From: Monodelphis domestica
Taxonomy: Eukaryota > Chordata > Mammalia > Didelphimorphia > Didelphidae
Length of the DNA stretch: 64,000 bases
Assembly: GCF_027887165.1 (NCBI RefSeq)
Contig: NC_077235.1
Coordinates: forward strand, 12,607,033-12,671,032
Direction: 5' to 3'
The notes beneath the pieces are model-generated. The model was not told where the DNA came from. It searched no databases and saw only the letters and a program-made list of their open reading frames with translations. The position numbers and the translations under genes are program-made. Positions 21,245 through 31,654 of the stretch are shown piece after piece. Position 1 is the first letter of the stretch. The number at the start of each line of letters is the position of its first letter.

Positions 21245-22705
21245 TCAGGGCCTTGGATCCTTTCCTTTGCCTTTGCTTCTTGCATCCCCTTGTAGCCGTG
21301 GACATTTTGGCTGCTCTCTGCTAGAGGTTGGGCCTCTCCGGCTTCGCCTGCGTCGGGAGTTCCGGTGGGCTGCACAGTCCCTCCCTATTCCATGTTCGCT
21401 CATGGCCTTGATCAGTCCCTCCTGCTTCCTTCTCACGGCCTCCTCTGGGTTCCAGATAAGAATGTTGTACCCCATTGTGGAGGCCAAGGTGTCCCCCATG
21501 GGATTAAATTTGTTTAGCGAGATGATGCCAGAGCAGTCTGGATCATGAAGCTGACACACCATCTTCCCCGAGGTCCCATCAAATAAGTCAACTGTCCGAG
21601 GCTCGTAAGGAGTGAAACCTGGAAAATTGGGGTCTGGGTACCGCCCCACCGTGATGAGATCAAATCGAGGATGCCACGTTGCCTTGATGGGTGTGAGGTG
21701 CTGGAAGTGACGATGAGGGTGCGGAATGAGAAGCTGGGGGCTTGCCCAATGGGATGCTGAGTACACGCGGATCTCACTGTGTTGGTCTGTGGTCAAGAGT
21801 CTGGCCCCATCTGGACTGAAACAAGCTGCATTGACAGCATGCTCATGAGGCATCCAGTGAAGGAAGCAAGATTTCCCTCTGACCTGGCGCAGGTCCCAGA
21901 TTTTCACAGTTTGGTCCACTGAGGCTGTGGCCAGCAACCAGTCACAGTGAGGATTCAGAGCTACATGGCTCACCTTCTTTTTGTGCAGTCGAAGATTCCA
22001 GACCTCTTTGCCATCCATGTTCAGCAAAATCACATTGCCCACACTGTCTCCAGTGACCACCACCCGGTTGGTGGCAGACACGTCCACACTGGTGTACCAA
22101 TTGTCCCAAGTGTTTGTTCTGGCGAAAACTCGAATGGTGTTGCCCACAAAGTCCTTCAGGATGGTGGAGCCCTCCACTGAAGAGAAGAACAACTGGTTGG
22201 TATTGAGGGGGTTAAACTTCATCCCGGTGATGCAGCCTCCTGCGCCGATCCCTTTAATGAAGCAGATTTTGTCTAGCACTTCATAGTCCCACAGGATGAC
22301 GTCGCCACCCTTGGAGCCCACGGCCAGGGTACTGGGGTGAGTGGGGTGCCACTCCAGGCACGTTGTTCGCCGGTCAAAGGGGCTGGCTGTGCGGAAAAGG
22401 CGGTAGGAGCCCAGGGAGTGCAAAAAGGTCTGCTGAAGACACTGCTGGAACGATGCCTGAGGAGCTCGGCCCTGCTTGTGTTGGCACAGGGCCCAGATGA
22501 TGCTCTGAGGGTATTCCCTCGGGCCAGACAAACCCCCGCCTGAAGCATCATCCCTTCGGTCTGAGCTCGGGGCCTGCGGCCCGCCCCCGCCCCCGCGGCC
22601 CGGGGCCTGCGGCCCGCCCCCGCGGCCCGGAACCTGTACACACCGACTCTTGTCCGGGGGTGGGAAGCTCCTCTTGCCGCGGCCTGCCTGTCGCTTAGGG
22701 GCCAT
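21245..22705 (-). CDS. DDB2: DDB2-like retrogene, intact frame (DNA damage-binding protein 2)
   Basis: DDB2 is the WD40 substrate receptor that, with DDB1 and CUL4, finds UV photolesions in chromatin and hands them to XPC for global nucleotide excision repair. The 486-residue frame carries a DDB1-docking helix-loop-helix at about 69-104 ('QHKQGR', '[14 protein letters not shown]'), then a seven-bladed WD40 domain to about 420. Numbering matches human exactly in the propeller: R112, K132, K244, the DWD-box '[12 protein letters not shown]' with W270-R273, D307, the F334-Q335-H336 hairpin and L350 are all kept. K244, R273, D307 and L350 are positions of human XP-E mutations. Residues 1-65 are unlike human DDB2 and hold a Gly/Pro repeat. 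The basic tail 421-486 (R-rich 451-457) is absent from human but resembles longer tails known in other vertebrates. The start has A at -3 and G at +4. Stop is TGA. No frameshift or internal stop is seen. Whether it is transcribed is unknown. Confidence 0.93.
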   Translation of the reverse strand: MAPKRQAGRGKRSFPPPDKSRCVQVPGRGGGPQAPGRGGGGGPQAPSSDRRDDASGGGLSGPREYPQSIIWALCQHKQGRAPQASFQQCLQQTFLHSLGSYRLFRTASPFDRRTTCLEWHPTHPSTLAVGSKGGDVILWDYEVLDKICFIKGIGAGGCITGMKFNPLNTNQLFFSSVEGSTILKDFVGNTIRVFARTNTWDNWYTSVDVSATNRVVVTGDSVGNVILLNMDGKEVWNLRLHKKKVSHVALNPHCDWLLATASVDQTVKIWDLRQVRGKSCFLHWMPHEHAVNAACFSPDGARLLTTDQHSEIRVYSASHWASPQLLIPHPHRHFQHLTPIKATWHPRFDLITVGRYPDPNFPGFTPYEPRTVDLFDGTSGKMVCQLHDPDCSGIISLNKFNPMGDTLASTMGYNILIWNPEEAVRRKQEGLIKAMSEHGIGRDCAAHRNSRRRRSRRGPTSSREQPKCPRLQGDARSKGKGKDPRP

Positions 22706-22880
22706 CCTGTCTGGGCCCGGAGGGAGGACAGTGGTGACAGCGCAGGGGAGCAGCAGCGGGGGGCCCTGGCCTGTGAGATCTACACAGCTGGGCCACAGTC
22801 CCGGGGGTGTATCCTGAGCCTTCTCGGCTCACGCAAGCCACTTCGGAAGGAACTTCCGCCTCTGGCCCCACCCCCTTCCT
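22480..22880 (-). promoter_or_regulatory. CpG-rich 5' region of the DDB2 copy, promoter-like
   Basis: This is the most CpG-dense stretch in the window. It covers codons 1-75 and about 175 nt of leader. On the minus strand an ETS-type CGGAAGT lies at 22852-22858, with an opposed CGGAAGG on the plus strand at 22844-22850, so the pair is near palindromic. A GC/KLF box (GGGGGTGGGGCC) lies at 22864-22875. No TATA box is visible. This could be copied parental 5' UTR or a resident CpG island; the sequence alone does not decide. Confidence 0.5.
22569..22628 (-). repeat. Coding GC-rich tandem duplication (33 + 27 bp)
   Basis: Two adjacent units start with 'ggggcctgcggcccgccccc' on the plus strand at 22569 and 22602, differing by a 6-bp insertion. 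They encode residues 26-46, a doubled 'PGRGGGPQA'-like motif. Length change in multiples of three keeps the frame. Confidence 0.85.
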
Positions 22881-23916
22881 CCTTTTTTTTTTTTTTAAAG
22901 CGCAAGGATGGAAGGTACATTGATGTCACCAGCTAGTTCTGAAAGTTGGAGCAGAGACAAACAGAGTGGAGCACAATCCCGGCTCCAGACACATTTCCCA
23001 GCCAAGCTTAGGCGCAATCCCCCAGGGAACAAAGACATAGTAGGCACTTCAGGAACACTGTCCCACCCCCTGCCATTGTATTCGGAGTGCCCCTTCCCTC
23101 CAGCTGTTGCTAGGGCCCTGCACCATCCCTCACTGAGGCCCCCAGAACCCAGCTCCCCTCCCCCTTGTCATGGCTTCTGGTTTTATTGGAGTTTGTGTTT
23201 TCCCACTGGCCCAAATGCAGCCCATCCCGTAGTGAAAGGATTTAGGCTCCGCTCGCCCAGGCTGGATGTCCCCAAAGCAAAAGGATGGAGTACGAGTCCC
23301 ATAAGACTAAGCTGGGGCCGGCATCATTGCCCCCATTTTAGAGGCTTTGCAGTGGGGCCTGGGCGTGGGCCAAGGTTGCTCCCCCCCCCCCCCATGAAGG
23401 GGAGAAGCTGGCCTTTGACTCCGAGGGGCCTCCAACAGCTGCACCGAGCTGCTATTTTGATACAAAGGCCTCCTCCAAGTCCTGAGCTTCAATTCCTCTG
23501 AGGATTTCCATGACAGCAGATTAGAGCGTGAAACCAGCCACTTTGGGGTACTCTTAGCAGGCTGCTTCTTGGAGGTCAGGCGTTCAATTTGGCCCAATTA
23601 CTGTCACTATCAGCATTCAAGATGAAGGAAGACAGTATGCAATTCATCAAGCAGGGGCTGGGAGGGGAGGACCGTGGGCGGGCTGGCCTCTATTCCTTTT
23701 GGTGCTGGGTCACCAGCACTGCCTGAGTCTGGAGGCCTGCAGGAAGCACCTTCTGCTTCAAGGCCTCCAGCTGTGACAAGTGAAAGGAAAGGGAACTGGC
23801 CATGGCCCTGCCCTGTGCCTGCCTAGGTACCAGCCGCCTAACCACATCTCCAACGAGTACCTTATCTGCTGCCTCCTCCCTTACACTTTGGGACAGTCCT
23901 GGGGCTTGGCAATGTA
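22881..23916. other. Unassigned, moderately GC-rich stretch
   Basis: Starts with 14 T (22883-22896). A plus-strand open frame at 22908-23501 (197 codons) faces away from the DDB2 copy but has no family similarity, and it runs through a 13-C homopolymer (23381-23393), so it is not called a gene. Confidence 0.4.
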
Positions 23917-23917
23917 C

Positions 23918-24097
23918 TTTTAACCCCCACCTTCTGTCTTAGAATCAGTCCTGGGTATTGGTTCCAAGGCAGCAGAGAGGTAAGGGCTAGGCAGTGGGGG
24001 TCAAGTGACTTGCCCAGGGTCACACAGCTGGGAAGTGTCTGAGGCCTCTTGTCTCTAGGATTGGCTCTCAATCTTCAAAGCCACCTAGCTGTCCCCA
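23918..24097 (-). mobile_element. Marsupial tRNA-derived SINE (WALLSI/WSINE-like)
   Basis: Nearly complete antisense copy: 'ttttaacccccaccttctg', 'tattggttccaaggcagca', 'tgacttgcccagggtcacac', 'cagctgggaagtgtctgag' and 'agccacctagctgtcccc'. Confidence 0.88.
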
Positions 24098-24310
24098 GGA
24101 ATATGTTCTTTATGCCAGGTTCAGCTATATCTTCCCAATCACCCCTGTTTTTCCTGCAAGCAAAACAAGTCCATCCTTCTAAATGATAGTCCCTCAGATA
24201 CTTGAAGGCAGCTATGGCCTCCCTTCTCCAGGCTAAGTAGACCCAGTTCCTCCACCCAAGTCTTGTTATAGCTTCCTCCCATTCCACAATCTTGAAAAGA
24301 GTTTTAGTAA
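24098..24310 (-). repeat. CR1/L3-like LINE fragment
   Basis: 'agatacttgaaggcagcta', 'tggcctcccttctccaggct' and 'aagtagacccagttcctcc' match, in antisense, the internal words of CR1/L3 LINEs. The assignment is from memory of the family. Confidence 0.55.
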
Positions 24311-24574
24311 ATGGACTCCAGTCCATTTACAATCCATACAGCAGAAGAACTAGAATTCTATCCCTGTGCACCCAGCATCAGGAAGATCAGGCCGGCCCTG
24401 AACAGCTCTGCTGCTCCTCTCCCTAGTGATCATTTCACGCATAAGCATGTTTGTTTACACATGTATACACAAATGCATTTGTATAAGCATATGCATTTAC
24501 ATGCTTAAACATCTCCTTATGGATGGATGGATGTCAGCTCCTAGCAAAAATTGTGACAAGGATACCTCTGAGGG

Positions 24575-24740
24575 AGGACAGCTGAGGGCCCAGTGGATCT
24601 AGGTCATAGGTTCAAATCTGGCCTCAGATACCTTGTAGCTGTGAGATCCTGGACAAGTCACTTAACTCCAATTTCTTAGCCTTTATTATACATCAGCTTT
24701 GGAAACAATAGTTAGTATTGATTTAAGATGGAGGGTTAGG
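24575..24740 (+). mobile_element. Marsupial tRNA-derived SINE, older copy
   Basis: Sense order: 'gacagctgagggcccagtgg', 'aggttcaaatctggcctcag', 'tagctgtgagatcctggac', 'aagtcacttaactccaattt', 'cttagcctttattat', with 'agttagtattgatttaagat' at the 3' end. Confidence 0.78.
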
Positions 24741-24827
24741 TGAGATGATAAAACACACCTGGAGTGCCCTTAGTTTCATTCATTGTAATGACAAACATGT
24801 GCTTTTTGCAAATGGACAGACTCTGCC

Positions 24828-25060
24828 TTCGACGTCTCAGTGGATGGAGTGCTGGGTTTAGAGTCAGAATGTCTTTAAGTTCTAATTTGGCCTCTCCTGG
24901 ACACTGACACTGATGAGCTAGCCATGGGACTGTGGGCAGCTGCTTGCATAGCCTTAGGGTTGTCATGTGCACAATAAGAGTCTCCCAAGGCTGTCATGGG
25001 ATCCAAAAGAGAGAACTTCTGTAGAAAGCTTTGCAAACTATTGCAGGTCACTTATTGTTC
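24828..25060 (+). repeat. MIR/MAR1-related SINE, older copy
   Basis: Head 'cgacgtctcagtggatgga', then 'gagtcagaatgtctttaag' and 'gccatgggactgtgggcag'. The 3' words 'tctgtagaaagctttgcaa' and 'actattgca' are typical of the CORE-SINE end. Confidence 0.6.
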
Positions 25061-25734
25061 CAAATTTTGCCACCAAGTGAAGATTACCCAGCATGCTCTC
25101 CACTCCCTTGTTTTGAGCTCAGATGTGGCTTCTCTTTTCCCTCTAAGCACCCTGACTGCATTTTGACTACTGCTCTTGCCGAAATCTGGAATCAGAGCTG
25201 TGGGTGCACATGCGCAATGGTCAGGATCCCATGGTTTGCAGCCACATTTCGGAGCTCTTAGCTAGCTGCATCTGGCCAGAGGAAATTTAAGACTGATATC
25301 CCAGGTGAGCCAAAGTTAGCTGAAAGCAGAGGATGGAGAGTCAGTCAGCAAGGGAGTAGAGCTTTTCTAAAAGTCACATCATCATTGGCTGGGGTCACTC
25401 TCCCATTCAGATGTTCCAAACCGTATCTCTCTTTGAGGCCAGCCCCTCCAGTCCCCTGCCTCTGCTTAGGGCAGGGGTGGATAGTGAAAGACAGAGGAAG
25501 GGCTGGATACAAAAACAAGCTACAGGCACCGTTGCTCCCACAGACCGAAGATGTCCTACCCAGTGGTTGCCCGGGCCAACAACACTTGATACACTGAAGG
25601 CATCATGTTCAAGGTTCAAAAAAGAAAAGGGAAACCAGAGTCCCTGGGGGTGATGGGAAATGGGCATAGATATTTCTAACAGGAGAAATATTGCTTTACC
25701 TTCCCCAGAAATAGGGAAATTTGGAGGAAAGCTG
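25061..25734. other. Unassigned sequence
   Basis: No gene or repeat named. Open frames at 25385-25653 (plus) and 25407-25877 (minus) overlap each other and run into a repeat copy, so neither is called. Confidence 0.35.
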
Positions 25735-26055
25735 GGTCTGAGGGAAAGGAACATTTTTGCTGATTTGAACACGTTAAGTTTGGGATGCCTAAGGGGCCTC
25801 CAGGTGCAAGTAGAGATATAAGATGGGAGCTCAGGATGGAGATGAAGGTCAGATATGTCGTTCTGGAAGTCATTCACATAGAGGTGATCACTGAACTCCT
25901 GGGAGCTAGTAAGATCATCCAGCTAGATGATTAGGGATGAAGTGGACAGCTGCCCTCAGAAAGCTTTTCTAGTCTATTAGGAGAGAGATAAGATATGTAA
26001 GTATAGTATATAGCAGAACATTAAACATGCAAGAAACTGAGTTTTATGTTAGTTT
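25735..26055 (+). repeat. Recurrent interspersed repeat, family unassigned (copy 6)
   Basis: 'acgttaagtttgggatgcc', 'tagagatataagatgggagc', 'tcacatagaggtgatcactg' and 'aactcctgggagctagtaag' correspond to the distal part of the recurrent repeat. 25955-26055 resembles its proximal part. Confidence 0.55.
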
Positions 26056-26347
<292 letters not shown>

Positions 26348-26660
26348 CATTTTGACCTGGTAGACACAAAGGAAGTCTTTATGGATGAGGTTGAAAAGAA
26401 GAGAGGTAGGAGAGACGTGAAGGCATTCATTCTAGGTGGAGGAAACAGTTAGAGGAAAGGCAACTATCAACTATGGTACCTAGTTGAGGCAGTGATGTAG
26501 AAGATTAGTACAGTTGAAAGTGGACCCATGGAAGGCTGGGGCCAAGTTATGGAGAGTCTTGAGTTTCAAGCAAAGGAGTTTGGATTTTATTTGGTAGTCA
26601 ATGGAAAGTCATTAAAAGGTGCTGAGCGGGGGCTTACACGATTCATTTGATGTATTAATG
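26348..26660 (+). repeat. Recurrent interspersed repeat, family unassigned (copy 7)
   Basis: 'ttatggagagtcttgagttt', 'aggagtttggattttattt', 'ggtagtcaatggaaagtca' and 'aggtgctgagcgggggctt' match the middle part of the recurrent repeat. The GA satellite may have grown inside it. Confidence 0.55.
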
Positions 26661-28289
26661 AGGGAGAAGGAGTTAATGGATGATAAGGATTCAATGTGTT
26701 ATTCCTTCTGCAGAAGACTTGCATGTAAAGGGGTCCTGCAGAGCAGGGGTCTTTTGGGGATCCCTTAAATGACATCGCCCCAATTGAGGGTGCGTAAGAG
26801 GAGCTCTGAATGGCAGAATCTCTACCTTGATATGTTGGGACAGCTTGGGGAAATCATGATGCATTTTTCCATTACCACAGAAGGAGAGACTCCAAAGAGT
26901 TAAACACACAATTCAATATACCAAGATTAAAGCAATTATTGTAAATTAGCTTAATCATTCCTCTATGTGCCTTCAGAGGCAGGTTTTTTCCCATTGTCAC
27001 TACCAAATAAATGAAGGCTTGTAAATACAGATAAACTTAATTTTTAAAGGATTATCTATGCTCAAAGGTTCCAACGCTTTTAATTAAATCCCCCCTACCC
27101 CTTGTACAAAAACGAATGGCTGTGTAGTGGCACTGTGAAAGGAGGGCACAAATGAAATGATGGTAAAATAATGGTCCACAGTGTGACATTTGGCTCTATT
27201 TTTGTTTCTCAAAGCTAATAGCTCTCATAGAGCCCCTGATTGGCCAGTGGGAGCCCTCCCTCTTTTTCAGTATCTTCCCTCCCAGCATTTGGCTGGCGAC
27301 CAGTGAAGGAGCTGGCCAGGAAGTACCTGGGATGCTCAGGAGTGGGATGGGAGAGTTGGAGTTCAGAGATGGTAGAAGAGATGCTGGCTCTCAAGGGAGG
27401 GGTGTCAGCTCTGAACTTTGGCCAGGATTTCTTTCTTGGAGAAGGAAGTTCACACCTAGCTGCAGGCAGGGGGGCCAATGAGGGGGGGGTGCCATTCACA
27501 CCTCTTAGATGGTCTAGGCTAGGGCCCTGTTCACAGGCTTTCCTGTGCATCTGAAATGCTAATTAGATCTAGTTTCAGGAAATAGAAGGCTAGAGGAAAT
27601 AGCTGAGAATGAGAAGCTGAATTGCACTTGCAGGAAGTCTCCTGATTCTGTGTCTCTGCTGAGGATGGCTGGCTAAGGCTGTACACATATGGGTAGGAAG
27701 TGGCCCACTCAGGACAGAAGAAATTGCACCAAGGAAAAAAGGAGAATTGAAAAAATCAAAACAAAGAGAGTACCTTTTGTTCAGTGTTTACTGCTCTAAA
27801 CAAAGTTGAGATGGGCCCCAGTTGGGCCAATGAGGGGCCCTTTGGGATTCCAGATCAAAGATGCAGAGGAGTTCGGTGAAAAGGCAGAAATCTAAGGTCC
27901 AAGTCCTGAGGGCCTCTCTACTCATGCCTCTACTCCTTGCTGTCTCAGTGATCTGGAGGAAGTCACTCCCTTCTTATGGGTCTCAGTTCTGTTATGTGTC
28001 TAATGAAGAGGATAGACCAAAGGGCCTCCAAGACCACTCCAGAAGGGATGAAGGCTATCAAAGGCCAAGACACAACCCTTGTTCCCCCTTGGGAGGCTTG
28101 TGGTTTAGTTGGGAGACACGCCAGGGCAGGAAAGAGGAGGATTACCACTAAGAACAGTCCAGGAGTATACCACCATCCTTCTGTTTAGAGAGGTCTCCCC
28201 TGAAGCAATATGGCCACCTGTCTGGGCTAACTAAAGGGAGTAGGTAACCCCTGAGGGGCTAATGAGATAGGAGTACAGATTAATAAGAT
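26661..28289. other. Unassigned stretch
   Basis: No gene or repeat recognised. 26890-27210 is AT-rich, free of decayed elements and dense in TAAT/ATTA/TTTAAT words, so it is a second candidate for conserved non-coding DNA. An eight-G run is at 27482-27489. Confidence 0.35.
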
Positions 28290-28500
28290 GTTTTTGGTTG
28301 GGGTACTGTCAGTCAGGCAGTCAATCAACTAGCATTTATTCAGGGTTGGCTCTAAGCCAGGCACCCTTCCAAGTCCTGGGGATGCCAAAAGAACCAATGA
28401 GCAGTCTAGTCCGGACCCTTGGGGAGCTAACTCCCAGGCTAATGGAAGAAGGCAGAGTGTGGGCTAGGCCTGAAATGTCAGTCTTTAGGGAAACAGGGAG
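28290..28500 (+). repeat. Recurrent interspersed repeat, family unassigned (copy 8)
   Basis: 'caactagcatttattcaggg', 'taagccaggcacccttcca', 'agtcctggggatgccaaaa' and 'cccttggggagctaactccc' follow the head of the repeat. Confidence 0.6.
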
Positions 28501-28684
28501 AAGAGAGGAAGGCAGGGCAAGCAGTTGCAGTGGTACATGAGCCATGGATAGCCAGCCTCTGATTTTGCTCTTGGGTAAGATTGACTCTAGAATTCCTGTC
28601 AGAAACTGGACCTGTGACTCTACTGGTATGGGGAACTCCCAGGAGAGGAGACTCCCTCTGCATTGCAGGGCAGCATCTCCTCTT

Positions 28685-28765
28685 CACCTTAGAGCCCCTA
28701 GAGTTTAGTTATTTATCTAGGATCACACAGCAAGCAGGAGGCTACCCCAAATCTTCACTCTTTAC
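28685..28765. repeat. L2/MIR-like scrap
   Basis: 'agttatttatctaggatcac' then 'acagcaagcaggaggc' resembles the common 'cccaaggtcacacagc' segment, degraded. Confidence 0.35.
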
Positions 28766-29034
28766 CCCCAAGGAGACTCCAAGGAGACTTGGAATGGTTT
28801 TAAGATGCTATGGGGAGAGTGCATCATGAATGTGCGTGCCACAATCTCCGTTCATCCATTCCTCCATCCAGGAGCCAACAGAGAGACAGGGAATGAGTGG
28901 GACCCAAAACCATGTCAGAGGGAGGGAGAAGATTGCATTTGGGGAATTTCCCAGGGCCTTCCGCAACCTCCGACTTCTCTGTGAAATAAAAAGATGGAAC
29001 ACAGTTGCTTTATGGCTGGGTAGAGGAGGTAAGG

Positions 29035-29190
29035 CAAAGTGATGGAGGGCAAAAGGGCATCCAAAAGACCCAAGTTCAAATGTAGCCTCTAGCCTCAGAC
29101 GCTTCACCCCGTGAGCTTCCAGTTTGTTCTTCTGTCAAACTGGGCATGCTAGCAGCACCTGCCTGCCAGGTTGTTGTGAAGCCTGGGCAC
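29035..29190 (+). repeat. MIR-type SINE
   Basis: 'gacccaagttcaaatgtag', 'cctctagcctcagacgctt', 'cagtttgttcttctgtcaaa' and 'ctgccaggttgttgtgaag' keep the MIR order to the 3' end. Confidence 0.7.
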
Positions 29191-29239
29191 AGAGGGGGAG
29201 CTGTAGACATGTTAGCTGTCGTCATGATCCTTAGTATTA

Positions 29240-29690
29240 CTAAGTTTCAACTAGAAAAAGGGAGGCACCAGATCGTGTTGGGCCTTGAAAAGAATCAGGG
29301 TTGTCATCTTTTAGGCAGCATTCAAAGTTTGGGGGAATGGAGTGACTTGTGTGGCATTTTGAGTCAGAGAACCTTGGTTTCAATCCCAACTCTTTGGTGC
29401 TGTGTGACCTCATCAAATCACTTAACCTCCCTGGGCTCCAGTTTCCTCATCTCTAAAACAAAGGGGCTGAGTCATAGACCTCTAGGGCCACTTCAAGCTC
29501 TAAATTTATGGCTGGAGCTGCACTCCACTCACCATTTCAATTTGGCAGTTGTATAGAGAATGGGTTGGTGAGAGGAGCAGCAGGAAGACCAATTAAGAGG
29601 CAATTATCATAATTCAGGCAATGGCCTCAACTATGGGAGTGGAAAGCAGGGAATGGAGGTTGTAGAAGTGGGATGGACAATACTGGCTGA
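29240..29690 (+). repeat. Recurrent interspersed repeat (copy 9), interrupted by a MIR-type SINE
   Basis: The left part (29240-29330) has 'cagatcgtgttgggccttga'. The right part (29525-29690) has 'agaccaattaagaggcaat' and 'ataattcaggcaatggcct', the expected continuation. The SINE at 29335-29510 sits between them. Confidence 0.5.
29335..29510 (+). repeat. MIR-type SINE inside copy 9
   Basis: 'ggtttcaatcccaactcttt', 'gtgctgtgtgacctcatcaa', 'atcacttaacctccctggg' and 'tccagtttcctcatctctaa' read as a good MIR core plus 3' end. Confidence 0.82.
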
Positions 29691-31274
29691 AAAACACATT
29701 AAGCCATTATCAGCTATTATTGCCCTCTCCCTCATTAATTCATCAAATGAATCATGTAAGCCCTTGCTCAGAGGAGATCAGTTCAATCCAGGGTTTGCGA
29801 TAAGCTCCACACTCTACCCTGTCATCTAGCAACACTGGGAGGAAGAATTTCAGGGTTAAAAAGAGAGCATTTTATTTCCTGGAGAAACATGGGGTTCCTG
29901 AAAGCCCTGGGCATTCTTCCTAATGCAATCCAACCCCCTCTCTCCCTGGGCCCAGCTCATAGTCCCTCTGCAGTGTCCTCTCTAAGCGTCCGTGGATATC
30001 AGCTTCTCCAGTTTGTTGCTCAGGCTCCAAGGTTTGTGGTTCACACCTTAAAACCTATCCAGGTCGATGTTGCTCCCTTCATTGGGGGAGTGGAGGGAGG
30101 GTGGCAAGGATTTAGTGCAGGCTCTGGTTTCTTTCTAAATATTGGTACCTCCCAAAGTCCTGAGGCCTAGTTTAGGGCTGATACCCATTCGAGAGAATTT
30201 AGAGGAGCATGAAAAAGGTTGGCATGGACATACCAACATACCAGGAGACCATTTGAGGGAATCCATGGTGTGTTTTGCTCCCTAGTGGAATGGAATAAAA
30301 AATGAGGTTCCCCTGTAGGGTGGGCTCTATGACTTCATGAGAACAGAATGTTTGAAACCTGGCCCTAGGGCAGGGACAGGAAGTCCAATAGTGAAGGAGG
30401 AAGGTGAGCCTTTCTTTGGCTGATGTAGAAGATTGACTAGGAGTTCAATTCCATCATTTACTCAGAAAATCCAATGAAAAGAGACATTAACAAAAGACAT
30501 GGCCAAAGGGTAACGCAGAGGAGCAAATGCCACTGGATGACCCAGGAGGTACCTTCCCTTCTTACTCCAGGGATATCCCTTTGTTCTGTGACCCAAGAAT
30601 TCCAGTTTCTTTGTTTCCAATTCCCAGCAAGGCTGAGTGCTCTGTGGCAAAGCTTTTATGCTTAAAATCAGTAATTGTGGTGTCTTGGCCCCCAAGACAT
30701 TTGACCATCACTAGGTTGGGTGTATTACAAACAAGGCCCACATTTACAACCCAGCCTTGATATTTACACTTAGGCAGGAGGGGAGGAAGAAGGAGGGGTC
30801 CAGGATCCATGGTGAGGCCCATCTAGTAACTATTAGCATAATTGGAAGATGACCAAATCTCTCCCTTGTACACTGCAGATACAAAAGCTTGACCTTGGAG
30901 GAAAAAGTTTTCCTTGTTGTCAAGCAGGGTGAGATCTGTGTAACAGTGCTGATTGCCCATGGGTGTCAGGAGCTGCCTCCACTCTTGCCCTGGTGACTCC
31001 AGCCTCTGGCCTCTGAGCTGAGTTTTAGGTTTTCCTTACTCGCCACACCTCTCTTTTTCATTGGCATCTACTAATGGGACAATGGATGCAAAAGGGCTTT
31101 GAAAGATACCAAGTGCCACTAAATATTTGCTCCCCTTTGGAGTTAAATACCGGGAGATGTTCAAAATATGAACATGACTATTTCAGGGCTATGATTCTTT
31201 CATTTGGGATGCAAGAGGAAGGGAGAGAACAAAGTAGAAAAGATAACAAAGCTGGTTTGGACCTTTAACTTATG
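29691..31274. other. Unassigned stretch
   Basis: No gene or repeat recognised. Confidence 0.35.
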
Positions 31275-31482
31275 TAGTTATTTGAAAATATTTACCTGGC
31301 ACCTACTCTGTGTCAAGCATGGTGCTAAGTGTTTTATACATATTATTGGAAACAAAGGCAGACCAAAGTTAAGTGACTTGCCCAGGGTCACACACCTAGT
31401 AAATGTCTGAGACTAGATTTGAACTTGTCTTTTCTGACTCCAGACTTGGAACTCTATCTCCTGGGTCCCCTAGTTGCCCTTC
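31275..31482 (-). repeat. MIR-type SINE with L2-like flank
   Basis: 'aagttaagtgacttgcccag', 'ggtcacacacctagtaaat', 'gtctgagactagatttgaac' and 'gactccagacttggaactct' are the SINE in antisense. The left part 'ctactctgtgtcaagcatgg' followed by 'tgctaagtg' is L2-like. Confidence 0.75.
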
Positions 31483-31484
31483 AA

Positions 31485-31640
31485 ATTATATAAAGCTTTG
31501 AATTGGAAGATGTATGTGAGGTCATTTAGGTCAGTCTCCACATTTTGAGAGAAGAAATGTGGGAATCTCAATTAATCCAGCAAGTTGCCCAAGGCCAAGA
31601 AGTTTGTGGCAGAGGCAGGTATGAATGTTTATCCAGGACT
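31485..31640. repeat. L2/MIR-era repeat fragment
   Basis: 'ttggaagatgtatgtgaggt', 'catttaggtcagtctccac' and 'caagttgcccaaggccaag' are words of the old 'allocated loss' repeat also seen near 430-570. Confidence 0.45.
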
Positions 31641-31654
31641 TGGCTTTGACCAAA

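Larger units (their letters stand above)
21038..22880 (-). mobile_element. DDB2 processed retrocopy (extent of the inserted copy)
   Basis: The copy covers a 5' leader, a 486-codon frame, a 3' UTR of about 150 nt, a polyadenylation signal and then a decayed A-rich tract. The A-rich tract, read on the minus strand, is 'acaaaaacaaaccaaaaaac' at 21037-21056. Vertebrate DDB2 is a multi-exon gene (ten exons in human), so one uninterrupted frame over all WD blades shows reverse transcription of a spliced mRNA. I could not find a clean target-site duplication. The left flank has 'tttttaaggattgg' and the right flank has a run of 14 T followed by 'aaagcgcaaggatgg', which is suggestive but not a match. 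The 5' limit is set by that T-run and is approximate. Confidence 0.75.

Noticed and set aside
21042-21548. Plus-strand 168-codon open frame
   Set aside because: It is the antisense shadow of the DDB2 copy and its 3' UTR; no similarity of its own.
21013-22910. Target-site duplication for the DDB2 copy ('tttttaaggattgg' against 'aaagcgcaaggatgg')
   Set aside because: The likeness needs a gap and mismatches, too weak to call.
22908-23501. Plus-strand 197-codon open frame facing away from the DDB2 copy
   Set aside because: No known domain, Pro/Ser-rich composition of random GC-rich DNA, and it crosses a 13-C homopolymer.
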